A DNA stretch of 27,801 bases from CAZPZR01 sp964591105 (GTDB taxonomy: Bacteria > Bacillota > Clostridia > Lachnospirales > Lachnospiraceae): positions 1 to 27,801 of the forward strand of contig CAZPZR010000019.1 of assembly GCA_964591105.1 (NCBI GenBank), given 5' to 3'. A program made the position numbers and the translations under genes. Of the stretch, positions 7,955 to 14,018 are shown in pieces. The notes under the pieces were generated by a model that saw only the letters and a program-made list of their open reading frames with translations, did not search any database and was not told the DNA's origin. Each line of letters begins with the position of its first letter. The stretch's first letter is position 1.

Positions 7955-8365
7955 ATGATGATTTCAACAAGAGGAAGATATGCACTTCGAGTGCTTGCTG
8001 ATCTTGCAGAACACAGAGAATGTGGATATATTCCGATGAAAGAGATTGCAAACAGGCAAGGAATTTCCCTGAAGTACTTGGAGCGGATTATTCCAATATT
8101 ATCAAAAAATGGAATTGTAGAAGGCGTACAGGGAAAAGGCGGTGGCTATCGATTAGTAGTAGAACCGGAAGAGTGCAGAATTGGAGATGTGCTTAGATGG
8201 ACAGAAGGAGATTTGGCACCGGTAGCTTGCCTGGAATGTGATGCGAAACCGTGTGAGCGTACAGGAGAATGCCGCACATACCCAATGTGGGTAGAATTTC
8301 AAAAATTGGTGAATGATTATTTCGACCAAAAAACGTTAGCCGATATTATAAAGGAACAAGAATAA
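7955..8365 (+). CDS. Rrf2-family transcriptional regulator (CymR/IscR-like)
   Basis: A 136-residue winged-helix regulator. The start MMISTRGRYALRVLADLA is the classic Rrf2 N-terminus. The recognition-helix segment is ISLKYLERIIPILSKNGIV (37-55). The wing is QGKGGGYRL (59-67). Four cysteines cluster in the middle at C92, C95, C100 and C106; IscR-type proteins bind a [2Fe-2S] cluster with cysteines at 92, 98 and 104. It could thus sense Fe-S or redox state, or act as a CymR-like cysteine regulator given its place behind metY and cysK. The best candidate targets are the two ACC-N9-GGTAGGT sites at the operon promoter. AGAGAGGTAA precedes the ATG. A strong terminator follows. Confidence 0.9.
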   Translation: MMISTRGRYALRVLADLAEHRECGYIPMKEIANRQGISLKYLERIIPILSKNGIVEGVQGKGGGYRLVVEPEECRIGDVLRWTEGDLAPVACLECDAKPCERTGECRTYPMWVEFQKLVNDYFDQKTLADIIKEQE

Positions 8366-8378
8366 GAGGGGAAAAAAC

Positions 8379-8416
8379 GGGCTCGTGCTTTTACAAATGG
8401 CGCGAGCCTATTTTTA
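8379..8416 (+). terminator. Rho-independent terminator of the metY-cysK-rrf2 operon
   Basis: Stem GGCTCGTGC (8380-8388) with GCGCGAGCC (8400-8408), nine pairs including one G-U and an 11-base loop. It is followed by TATTTTTACTTTT. It begins 14 bp after the Rrf2 stop codon and separates this operon from the downstream pseudogene and MalY-like gene. Confidence 0.9.
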
Positions 8417-8718
8417 CTTTTGGAAAAATTTAAGAAAAATGTGTTGCAATTGAATGACAAATATGATAATCTAAAACCACGCAGATGGCACGTCTCGTTA
8501 TCTGCAAACATTCTAAAATTCAAATCATTCGAAACCTAATAATCAGGAAAAATTCAAATGATGAAGAACACAGTAGAATACGGGAATGAGAAGAAAAAAA
8601 CACAGGTTTTTTGTATAATCTGTGGTGTAAGACAAAAATATGTGTTAAAATAAATCTAATAAAATTTCTTATACATTTTTCTTTTCAGAACGAGATTCTA
8701 CAAAGAAAGGGGAACTGT
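8417..8718. other. AT-rich gap between the sulfur operon and a decayed gene
   Basis: About 300 bp with no convincing gene. It holds a short inverted repeat GCAGAT (8481-8486)/ATCTGC (8500-8505) and a TATAAT at 8614-8619 with no good -35 at the right distance. That TATAAT is framed by CACAG (8601-8605) and CTGTG (8620-8624). Two similar words, ATTCAAATCAT (from 8518) and ATTCAAATGAT (from 8553), lie about 35 bp apart. This stretch may contain the promoter that now serves the MalY-like gene. Confidence 0.5.
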
Positions 8719-9214
8719 ACGAGAGAAAGAAAACAACTAAGAGAACTGACGTTGCTTGACAAATTTTTGTTCGATGAAGTTATGGAGGATTCGGAAAATG
8801 TAAAAGAGATCTTAGATATCATTTTAGGACAGGACACAGAGCTTAAGGTCATTATGATTACTCCATTTGATCTTTTTGAATACGCACGGAGAGCGAGAAG
8901 ACTTTGTGAGTAAGGAATTGATAGAACTTTTGCATTATATGGAAGAAACGACAGATCGTGTTGCACAGATGTGTAATAGTGAAAGAATTCAAAAATTGCA
9001 TCAGCGAGTACAAAGAATCCGCTCAAGTGAGGAGATGGAGGTCAAATATATGCAGGCATGGGAAGAAAAATTGATGGAACGTGAGGCAGGCCGGATCGCG
9101 GGAGAACAAAAAATAGTAAATAAATTAAGGGAAAAATTTTCTATGGAGGAAATTGTTCATATGTTGGAGATGAGTGAAGAAGAACTTCGGAAAATCCTGA
9201 CAGAAGAAAAATAA
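8719..9214 (+). pseudogene. Degenerate Rpn/PD-(D/E)XK nuclease family 'transposase'
   Basis: Remnant of the Lachnospiraceae-type Rpn/PD-(D/E)XK nuclease proteins that are usually annotated as putative transposases. The first part (8719 to about 8880) reads LRELTLLDKFLFDEVMED, the family's N-terminus, then ITPFDLF. The second part is in another frame (about 8869-9214). It reads IFLNTHGE, then ELIELLHYMEETTD, SERIQKL, EVKYMQAWEEKL and a helical tail. Intact members are about 270-320 residues. Here roughly 60-70 residues between DTELK and ITPFDLF are gone, which takes the nuclease core, and about 30 more between FDLF and IFLNT, with a frame change. The expected ATG, a few bases after AAGGGGA, reads ACG (8719-8721). 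All three defects indicate a dead gene. The MalY-like gene begins 19 bp after its stop. Confidence 0.8.
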
Positions 9215-9233
9215 GAAAAGCGAGGAAAAGAAA

Positions 9234-10370
9234 ATGTACAACTTTGATGTGACACCAAACAGAACTGGGAGTGATTCTGTAAAATGGGGAATGGTATCTG
9301 GAGATGTAATTCCAATGTGGGTTGCAGATATGGACCTTCCAATTGCTCCGGAAATTAAAGAGGCAGTGTGTGCCCGCGCAGAGCACCCATATTATGGATA
9401 TCCTTGTACACAGGATGAATTGAAGAAGCACGTAGTAGAACATTACAGAAAACTCTATCATGTAGAAGTGAAAGAAGAGTGGATTGTGTGGGTTCAGAGC
9501 GTAATTCCTGGAGTTGTAAATGCATTGCAGATGATGGGTGGAACATTTATGTACTCTGTTCCAATGTATAATCACATTCGTACTCTGGATGTAGAAGCAA
9601 AACTCCCAGCAATTGAAGTTCCAATGAAGAAGGATGAAAATTATCATTATGAGATGGATATGGATGCGTTGGAAGCAGCAATAATACCTGAAGTAAAATG
9701 TTTGATTCTTTGTAATCCACATAATCCGGTAGGTCGTGTGTATACAAAAGAGGAACTTGTGAAACTGCAGGAATTTTGCTCTAAGCATCATCTGTTGGTT
9801 ATTAGTGATGAGATTCATTGCGAATTGGATATGGAGGAAAGACATCTTCCATTTTTTGCAGTGAACGAGGCGGCAGCATCTTATAGTGTTACGCTATCCA
9901 GTGCGGGGAAAATATGCAATATCCCAGGACTTCCAATGGGATTTGCAATCATTCCGAATGAGGAAGTAAGAGAAAACTTTGTGCGTCAGCAAGATGGACT
10001 TCAGCCATGTGCGAATATTTTGACACTTGCAGCATATGAAAAAGCGTACGATGGAAGTTGCGATAGATGGAAAACAGAACTTCGTGCGTATTTGAAAGAA
10101 AATAGAGATATTGCAGAAGCATATTTTCGAGAAATTCCAGAGATTCATACTCCGCACAATGAAGGCACATACTTATTGTGGCTGGATTGCACAGCAATGA
10201 ATTTGGAAGATCCAGCAGAATTTTTCCTGAAAGAAGCACATGTGAAATTAAGTGAGGGAGAAATTTATGGAGAAAAGCAGTACGTAAGATTTAATTACGG
10301 ATGCTGCAGAAGTCAGCTGCTAGAAGCTTTAGAGCGAATGGAAAAAGCGGTTGATGAATGGAGAAAATAG
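9234..10370 (+). CDS. MalY/PatB-family PLP C-S lyase (cystathionine beta-lyase-like aminotransferase)
   Basis: Fold-type I PLP enzyme of the MalY/PatB group, which cleaves cystathionine to homocysteine, pyruvate and ammonia or acts as a cysteine desulfhydrase. It has 378 residues, slightly short for the group (about 390). Visible hallmarks are MWVADMDLP (28-36, the family's MWVADMDF-type motif), CNPHNPVGRV (160-169), VISDEIHCEL (189-198) and the putative PLP lysine K226 in LSSAGKICNIPGL. In most relatives this segment reads S-K-T-F-N-x-A-G-L, so the active-site loop is diverged. The segment after IPGVVNAL also seems a few residues short. GAGGAAAAG lies before the ATG. Its role in sulfur amino acid metabolism fits the upstream metY-cysK operon, although a terminator separates them. 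Confidence 0.85.
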   Translation: MYNFDVTPNRTGSDSVKWGMVSGDVIPMWVADMDLPIAPEIKEAVCARAEHPYYGYPCTQDELKKHVVEHYRKLYHVEVKEEWIVWVQSVIPGVVNALQMMGGTFMYSVPMYNHIRTLDVEAKLPAIEVPMKKDENYHYEMDMDALEAAIIPEVKCLILCNPHNPVGRVYTKEELVKLQEFCSKHHLLVISDEIHCELDMEERHLPFFAVNEAAASYSVTLSSAGKICNIPGLPMGFAIIPNEEVRENFVRQQDGLQPCANILTLAAYEKAYDGSCDRWKTELRAYLKENRDIAEAYFREIPEIHTPHNEGTYLLWLDCTAMNLEDPAEFFLKEAHVKLSEGEIYGEKQYVRFNYGCCRSQLLEALERMEKAVDEWRK

Positions 10371-10392
10371 TATTCTCCTGAACGATAGAATG

Positions 10393-10431
10393 AAAAAGCC
10401 TTCTGCGAAACAGTTACGAATCGCAGAAGGC
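10393..10431 (-). terminator. Terminator of the tautomerase-like gene
   Basis: Perfect 11-bp stem GCCTTCTGCGA (10398-10408)/TCGCAGAAGGC (10421-10431). On the minus strand it is followed by TTTTT (complement of 10393-10397), so it mainly ends the minus-strand gene. It lies between two convergent genes and may also slow plus-strand read-through from the MalY-like gene, although no T-run follows in that direction. Confidence 0.85.
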
Positions 10432-10444
10432 ATATACTTCAAGA

Positions 10445-10666
10445 TTATTCACATCTGAATACTTTGCCAGCATAGAGTGTTGCATCATCAATCTTGTCAG
10501 CAACAGTCTCATTCCATACAGACTTCTCGATATCTGTAAAAGAAACGGAAAATGCATCTTTTGGTGCTCCGAGTTCAGCAGAAGCAGCTTCAACAATTTT
10601 TTCAGCAGCAGCTTTCTTCATCTCGTCGCTTCTTCCAGGGAATAATTTGATATCAATGTGTGGCAT
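10445..10666 (-). CDS. 4-oxalocrotonate tautomerase-family protein
   Basis: A 73-residue member of the tautomerase superfamily. It begins M-P-H-I-D-I-K-L-F-P-G-R-S; after removal of Met, Pro becomes the N-terminal catalytic base typical of the family. The central AAAEKIVEAASAEL helix and the ending TLYAGKVFRCE also fit small 4-OT-like proteins of Clostridia. The start at 10666 is chosen because it exposes Pro2 and has AGGAGGTTGTGATT directly upstream; two upstream in-frame codons would hide the proline. The physiological substrate is unknown. It is a stand-alone gene, convergent with the MalY-like gene and divergent from the pilus locus. A TATAAT lies on its strand at 10721-10716, without a clear -35. 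Confidence 0.85.
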   Translation of the reverse strand: MPHIDIKLFPGRSDEMKKAAAEKIVEAASAELGAPKDAFSVSFTDIEKSVWNETVADKIDDATLYAGKVFRCE

Positions 10667-10837
10667 AATCACAACCTCCTAAAATTTGGAATTCCATCCG
10701 ATTTTTTCTAAGAAAATTATAACATGGAATGACAAAAAGAAAAACATTCAATCAAGAAAATCAATTTTAAAATTTATCAATGAGATATTCTCTCAGATAT
10801 TCAACTTAGAAAATTTACATCGATGTATTTTTTGGGC

Positions 10838-10861
10838 AAACAAACATGGCCAGGTTTGTTT
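10838..10861. promoter_or_regulatory. Near-perfect 24-bp palindrome upstream of the pilus operon
   Basis: Arms AAACAAAC (10838-10845) and GTTTGTTT (10854-10861) flank ATGGCCAG, whose core TGGCCA is itself symmetric. Only one base pair of the 24 breaks the symmetry. It ends 6 bp before TACAAT (10868-10873) and occupies the place of a -35 box, where no TTGACA-like sequence exists. It is most likely a binding site for a dimeric regulator, an activator or a repressor. Confidence 0.55.
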
Positions 10862-10888
10862 TGCTACTACAATATAAATGATGCCAGG

Positions 10889-10916
10889 GTTGTGGGAGTG
10901 CAAAGCACGGAACAAT
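10889..10916 (+). other. Hairpin in the pilin leader
   Basis: GTTGT (10889-10893) can pair with ACAAT (10912-10916), and GTGC (10898-10901) with GCAC (10905-10908). GGGA and GGA face each other as a purine-rich internal loop. If transcription begins near 10880, this structure lies at the 5' end of a roughly 90-base leader. It does not match any riboswitch class I could recognise. Confidence 0.35.
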
Positions 10917-10969
10917 CTGTAGGAATCATATAAGCAAATTTATATATTTTAGAACAAGGAGAAAACAAT

Positions 10970-12508
10970 ATGAATAGAAAAAATACTATTTCAAAATTAA
11001 TGTTATTATTGGTAATCAGTGCGATTATGATAAATACTATGATGTCAACAACAAATGCAGCATTTGTTGCTGACACAGGTAATATCACAGTTAATAAAAT
11101 CGAAAAAGGTGTAACATTGACATTTTATAAAATTGTGGAAGAGAATTTTTCATTCCGTAATCAGCAACCGCAAGATCCACCATATTTGTGGGCAGAAGAA
11201 ATGGTGTTATGGGTAAAAGAAAATTATCCAGAATTTATTAACACTGATAACAAAAATGCTGTGACAGAAGAATTTTCAAAGGCAGATGCTGCAAAAATTG
11301 CAGAGTTTTATGATAAGCTTTCTGTAGCAATTAAAAAAGGAACTGTAACACCAGAGAATGAATCAGCAGAATCACAGGAAGAAACGTTTACAGCAAGTGA
11401 GATGCTTATAGGTTCTTACTTAATCCTGATTGAAAATGGGGCACGAATTTACCGTCCATTAACTGCTAATGTTGTTCATGAGTGGAAGGAAGAAGAAAAA
11501 GTATGGAAAATTGCATCACCGGTTGTTGATGCAAAATCAACAATTCCAAGTATTTCAAAGACAGTAACAGAAGGACAGGAAAAAGATCATATGAAAATTG
11601 GAGATACTGTTCATTATGAGTTAAATGCGACTGTTCCAACTTATCCAGATAATGCTATTGCAAAGACAATGGTTGTAAGCGACATTTTATCTCAGAGCTT
11701 AACTTTAAACAATGATTCTATCAAAGCATATGGTGTGAATGCGGGAGCAGAACCTGTTCTTTTAGAAGATGCGTATACACGTACAACATCCAGACCAGCG
11801 AATGTAGAGGGAAACAAAACAACAACATTTTCTTTGAACTTTAAATATGAAAAAATCAAGGCGTATACATCTGTAAAAGTAACTTATGATGCAATGCTCA
11901 ACAAAAATGCAAATATTGGACCAGAAGGAAATGGAAACCACGCATATCTTGATTACAACAATAATCCATATATCGATGGAAGCTGGATTACAGATGAAGA
12001 TGAAGCAACCGTTTATACATATGGATTAAAGATTTTAAAAGTAGATGAGGAGACAGAAGAACCACTTTCTGGAGCAGAATTTTTCCTATATAAAGGTGAA
12101 GAAGAAATAAGATTTGTAAACGAAAGCGGTACTTATCGAGTTTCCCAGGGCAATGAAGTTTCTTATGCAAAGATGGTATCAAATGAAAAAGGAGAAATTC
12201 TGATTCAGGGATTAGACGCAGGAGAATATGAGCTTTATGAAGAGGACGCTCCAGATGGCTACATTAAATTACAGCACACAATTAAAGTTACAGTCGAAGA
12301 TGAAGATTTTGATGGAAAAGTAGAATGTGATGGGGATGAACAGGAAGATGGAACTCTTATTATTACTGTAAAGAATGGTAAAGGATTTACGCTTCCAGTA
12401 ACTGGCGGAATGGGTACTTTAGTATTCAGTACAATGGGAATTCTGATGATGGGCGCAGGATTTATTCTTGTACTTACATTCATTAGAAAGAAAAATGAAA
12501 CAAAGTAG
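10970..12508 (+). CDS. LPXTG-anchored major pilin, isopeptide-forming (SpaA/D2 type)
   Basis: Secreted fimbrial subunit of 512 residues. The signal peptide is about 1-31 (basic start, then LMLLLVISAIMINTMM, cleavage near TTNA). A fimbrial D2-type domain follows from about 194, with K197 in SISKTV as the likely isopeptide lysine. K189 in VVDAKST sits where pilins carry the sortase-linked pilin-motif lysine. A SpaA-like domain spans 352-470, with K357 in LKILKVD and the E-box glutamate E424 in YELYEEDAPDGY. The sorting signal is LPVTGG (475-480), followed by a hydrophobic stretch and the basic tail RKKNETK. Two sortase genes follow directly, the first overlapping by 14 bp. A ribosome site AAGGAG precedes the ATG. 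It probably forms the shaft of a covalent pilus. Confidence 0.93.
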   Translation: MNRKNTISKLMLLLVISAIMINTMMSTTNAAFVADTGNITVNKIEKGVTLTFYKIVEENFSFRNQQPQDPPYLWAEEMVLWVKENYPEFINTDNKNAVTEEFSKADAAKIAEFYDKLSVAIKKGTVTPENESAESQEETFTASEMLIGSYLILIENGARIYRPLTANVVHEWKEEEKVWKIASPVVDAKSTIPSISKTVTEGQEKDHMKIGDTVHYELNATVPTYPDNAIAKTMVVSDILSQSLTLNNDSIKAYGVNAGAEPVLLEDAYTRTTSRPANVEGNKTTTFSLNFKYEKIKAYTSVKVTYDAMLNKNANIGPEGNGNHAYLDYNNNPYIDGSWITDEDEATVYTYGLKILKVDEETEEPLSGAEFFLYKGEEEIRFVNESGTYRVSQGNEVSYAKMVSNEKGEILIQGLDAGEYELYEEDAPDGYIKLQHTIKVTVEDEDFDGKVECDGDEQEDGTLIITVKNGKGFTLPVTGGMGTLVFSTMGILMMGAGFILVLTFIRKKNETK

Positions 12509-13307
12509 CCGATGGATTTTTCTTGGCGTTGCAATGTTAATATTTCTGCTTGGGATAGGCGTATTTATGTATCCGATTATCAGTAATCTGGTGGAAGAAC
12601 ATTTACAGAAGAACGTGATACGAGGATATGAAACATCCATGAAATCGATGGAAAAAAGCGAGCAGGAAAACGAGCGAAGAAAAGCTGAAGAATATAATCA
12701 AAAACTTCGTTTTGACTATGAAAATATACTTGATTTAGAAAAAAATGGAGTCATGGGATATATTGAGATTCCAACGATTGAGGTGGAACTTCCAATTTAC
12801 CATGGCTCCGAAGAAGAAAGTCTGAAAAAAGGAGTTGGACATATTCGAAGAACGTCACTTCCAATTGGCGGAGAAGGAACACATAGCATTTTGACAGGAC
12901 ATCGAGGACTTCCAAATGCAGAATTATTCACACGTTTGGATGAATTAAGAGAGAAAGATTGTTTTTTTCTGCATGTGTTGGATCAGATATTGGCATATGA
13001 AATTGACCAGATTACAACGGTACTTCCGGAGGAAATCGATCATATTGAAAATGAACCAGATGAAGATTATGTGACATTGGTCACGTGTACTCCGTATGGA
13101 GTGAACAGCCATCGTCTTCTCGTGCGTGGAAGTAGAATTCCTTATGAACCTAAAAAAAAGACAGACACAACAGAATCGTTTTGGGATAAAAGTATGAAAT
13201 TTATTTGGCTTGGAGTTGTAGCTGGAGTTAGCATTGTGAGTGTAGCATACAGAACTTATTTACAGAAAAAGAGAAAGAGGAAATATTATCGGTATAAGAA
13301 AAAATAA
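12495..13307 (+). CDS. Class C (pilin-polymerising) sortase
   Basis: Membrane cysteine transpeptidase of 270 residues. It has an N-terminal membrane helix (about 7-29), a coiled charged linker, then the sortase barrel beginning NGVMGYIEIP. Catalytic residues are H136 in LTGHRG, C198 in TLVTCTPYG and R207 in SHRLLVRG. A second membrane helix (about 234-254) and a very basic tail follow, which is the class C layout. The usual lid tripeptide D-P-F/W is not evident before NGVMGY. I start at ATG 12495, inside the end of the pilin gene, because it gives a short basic N-terminus before the membrane helix; the reading from 12468 extends deeper into the pilin. It likely links pilin subunits through LPVTG to the pilin-motif lysine. 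Confidence 0.92.
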   Translation: MKQSSRWIFLGVAMLIFLLGIGVFMYPIISNLVEEHLQKNVIRGYETSMKSMEKSEQENERRKAEEYNQKLRFDYENILDLEKNGVMGYIEIPTIEVELPIYHGSEEESLKKGVGHIRRTSLPIGGEGTHSILTGHRGLPNAELFTRLDELREKDCFFLHVLDQILAYEIDQITTVLPEEIDHIENEPDEDYVTLVTCTPYGVNSHRLLVRGSRIPYEPKKKTDTTESFWDKSMKFIWLGVVAGVSIVSVAYRTYLQKKRKRKYYRYKKK

Positions 13308-13314
13308 ACTGGCA

Positions 13315-13986
13315 GTGGCTGTGATACTTTTGGTAATAGGGATCAGTGTGTATTGCTATCCCTATTTTACCAATTGGAAATATCAGAAAGAGGTAGAGCA
13401 AAAGAGCCTTATTTTTATAGAACAAACCGAGAAAGAACAGAAGAACTATGAAGCGCTCTACCATTTGTTTAAAGAAGAAAATAAGAAATTATTTCAAGAG
13501 AAACAGAAAAATCTGACGCGGGAGACAGCTTATGAGAACGCAAATATTGATTTGCATGAGTATGGCGTTGATGTGGATTATGTGGGTTTTATAAAAATTC
13601 CGAAAATGAACATTCATCTTCCCATCTATCTGGGTGCAAGTGAAGAGCATATGAAAAAAGGTGCCGCGCATTTAACAGAAACATCGTATCCAATTGGCGG
13701 TAAACATACGAATTGCGTGCTCGCTGCACATCGTGGCTATAGCAAAGCAGCCATGTTTCGCGAAATCGAAACTTTGCAGGAGGGAGATCTGGTATATATC
13801 GAAAATTTCTGGGGAATACTTACATACCGAGTGAGGAAAACGTTGGTTGTTTGGCCTACGGATGTGGATAACTTATACATTTGTGAGGATGAGGATCTTC
13901 TTACTCTTATAACGTGCCATCCATACAGACAGAACAGCCAGAGATACCTTGTGATTTGTGAAAATACATCAGAAGTGCTAGAATAG
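13315..13986 (+). CDS. Second sortase of the pilus locus (class C-like, no C-terminal helix)
   Basis: A 223-residue sortase when read from GTG 13315. The N-terminal membrane helix is at about 2-18. Catalytic residues are H139 in LAAHRGYS, C201 in TLITCHPY and R210 in SQRYLVIC. Unlike the first sortase it ends 13 residues after the arginine and has no C-terminal membrane helix. The GTG has no ribosome site. Upstream codons in the same frame add R-K-N-K-L before the helix, and AAGAGG (13275-13280) lies 4-7 bp before in-frame ATT (13285) and ATC (13288). A non-standard start, or re-initiation after the first sortase's stop 7 bp upstream, is therefore likely. It could polymerise pilin alternatively or anchor the finished fibre. 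Confidence 0.88.
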   Translation: MAVILLVIGISVYCYPYFTNWKYQKEVEQKSLIFIEQTEKEQKNYEALYHLFKEENKKLFQEKQKNLTRETAYENANIDLHEYGVDVDYVGFIKIPKMNIHLPIYLGASEEHMKKGAAHLTETSYPIGGKHTNCVLAAHRGYSKAAMFREIETLQEGDLVYIENFWGILTYRVRKTLVVWPTDVDNLYICEDEDLLTLITCHPYRQNSQRYLVICENTSEVLE

Positions 13987-14018
13987 ACGGTAGTTTTAAG
14001 AAAAGTAGGAGGAAATAT

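Larger units (their letters stand above)
10681..10969. other. Intergenic control region between tautomerase-like and pilin genes
   Basis: About 290 bp, A/T-rich and without a credible gene. On the minus-strand side there is TATAAT (10721-10716), framed by ATTCCAT (10691-10697) and ATGGAAT (10724-10730). In the middle, AGATATTC is repeated directly at 10783 and 10795. On the plus-strand side there is a 24-bp near-palindrome (10838-10861), TACAAT (10868-10873) and a leader hairpin (10889-10916). AAGGAG at about 10957-10962 is the pilin ribosome site. Confidence 0.6.

Noticed and set aside
8481..8505. GCAGAT/ATCTGC inverted repeat as the end of a mobile element
   Set aside because: Only 6 bp, with no partner copy on the other side of the pseudogene and no target-site duplication visible.
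10833..10925. A c-di-GMP (GEMM) riboswitch before the pilin gene, suggested by GGGCAAAC and GTGCAAAGCACGG
   Set aside because: The two blocks are about 60 bases apart, the short GNRA-capped P1b helix is absent between them, and the receptor and 3' closing strands cannot be found. The resemblance is limited to short words.
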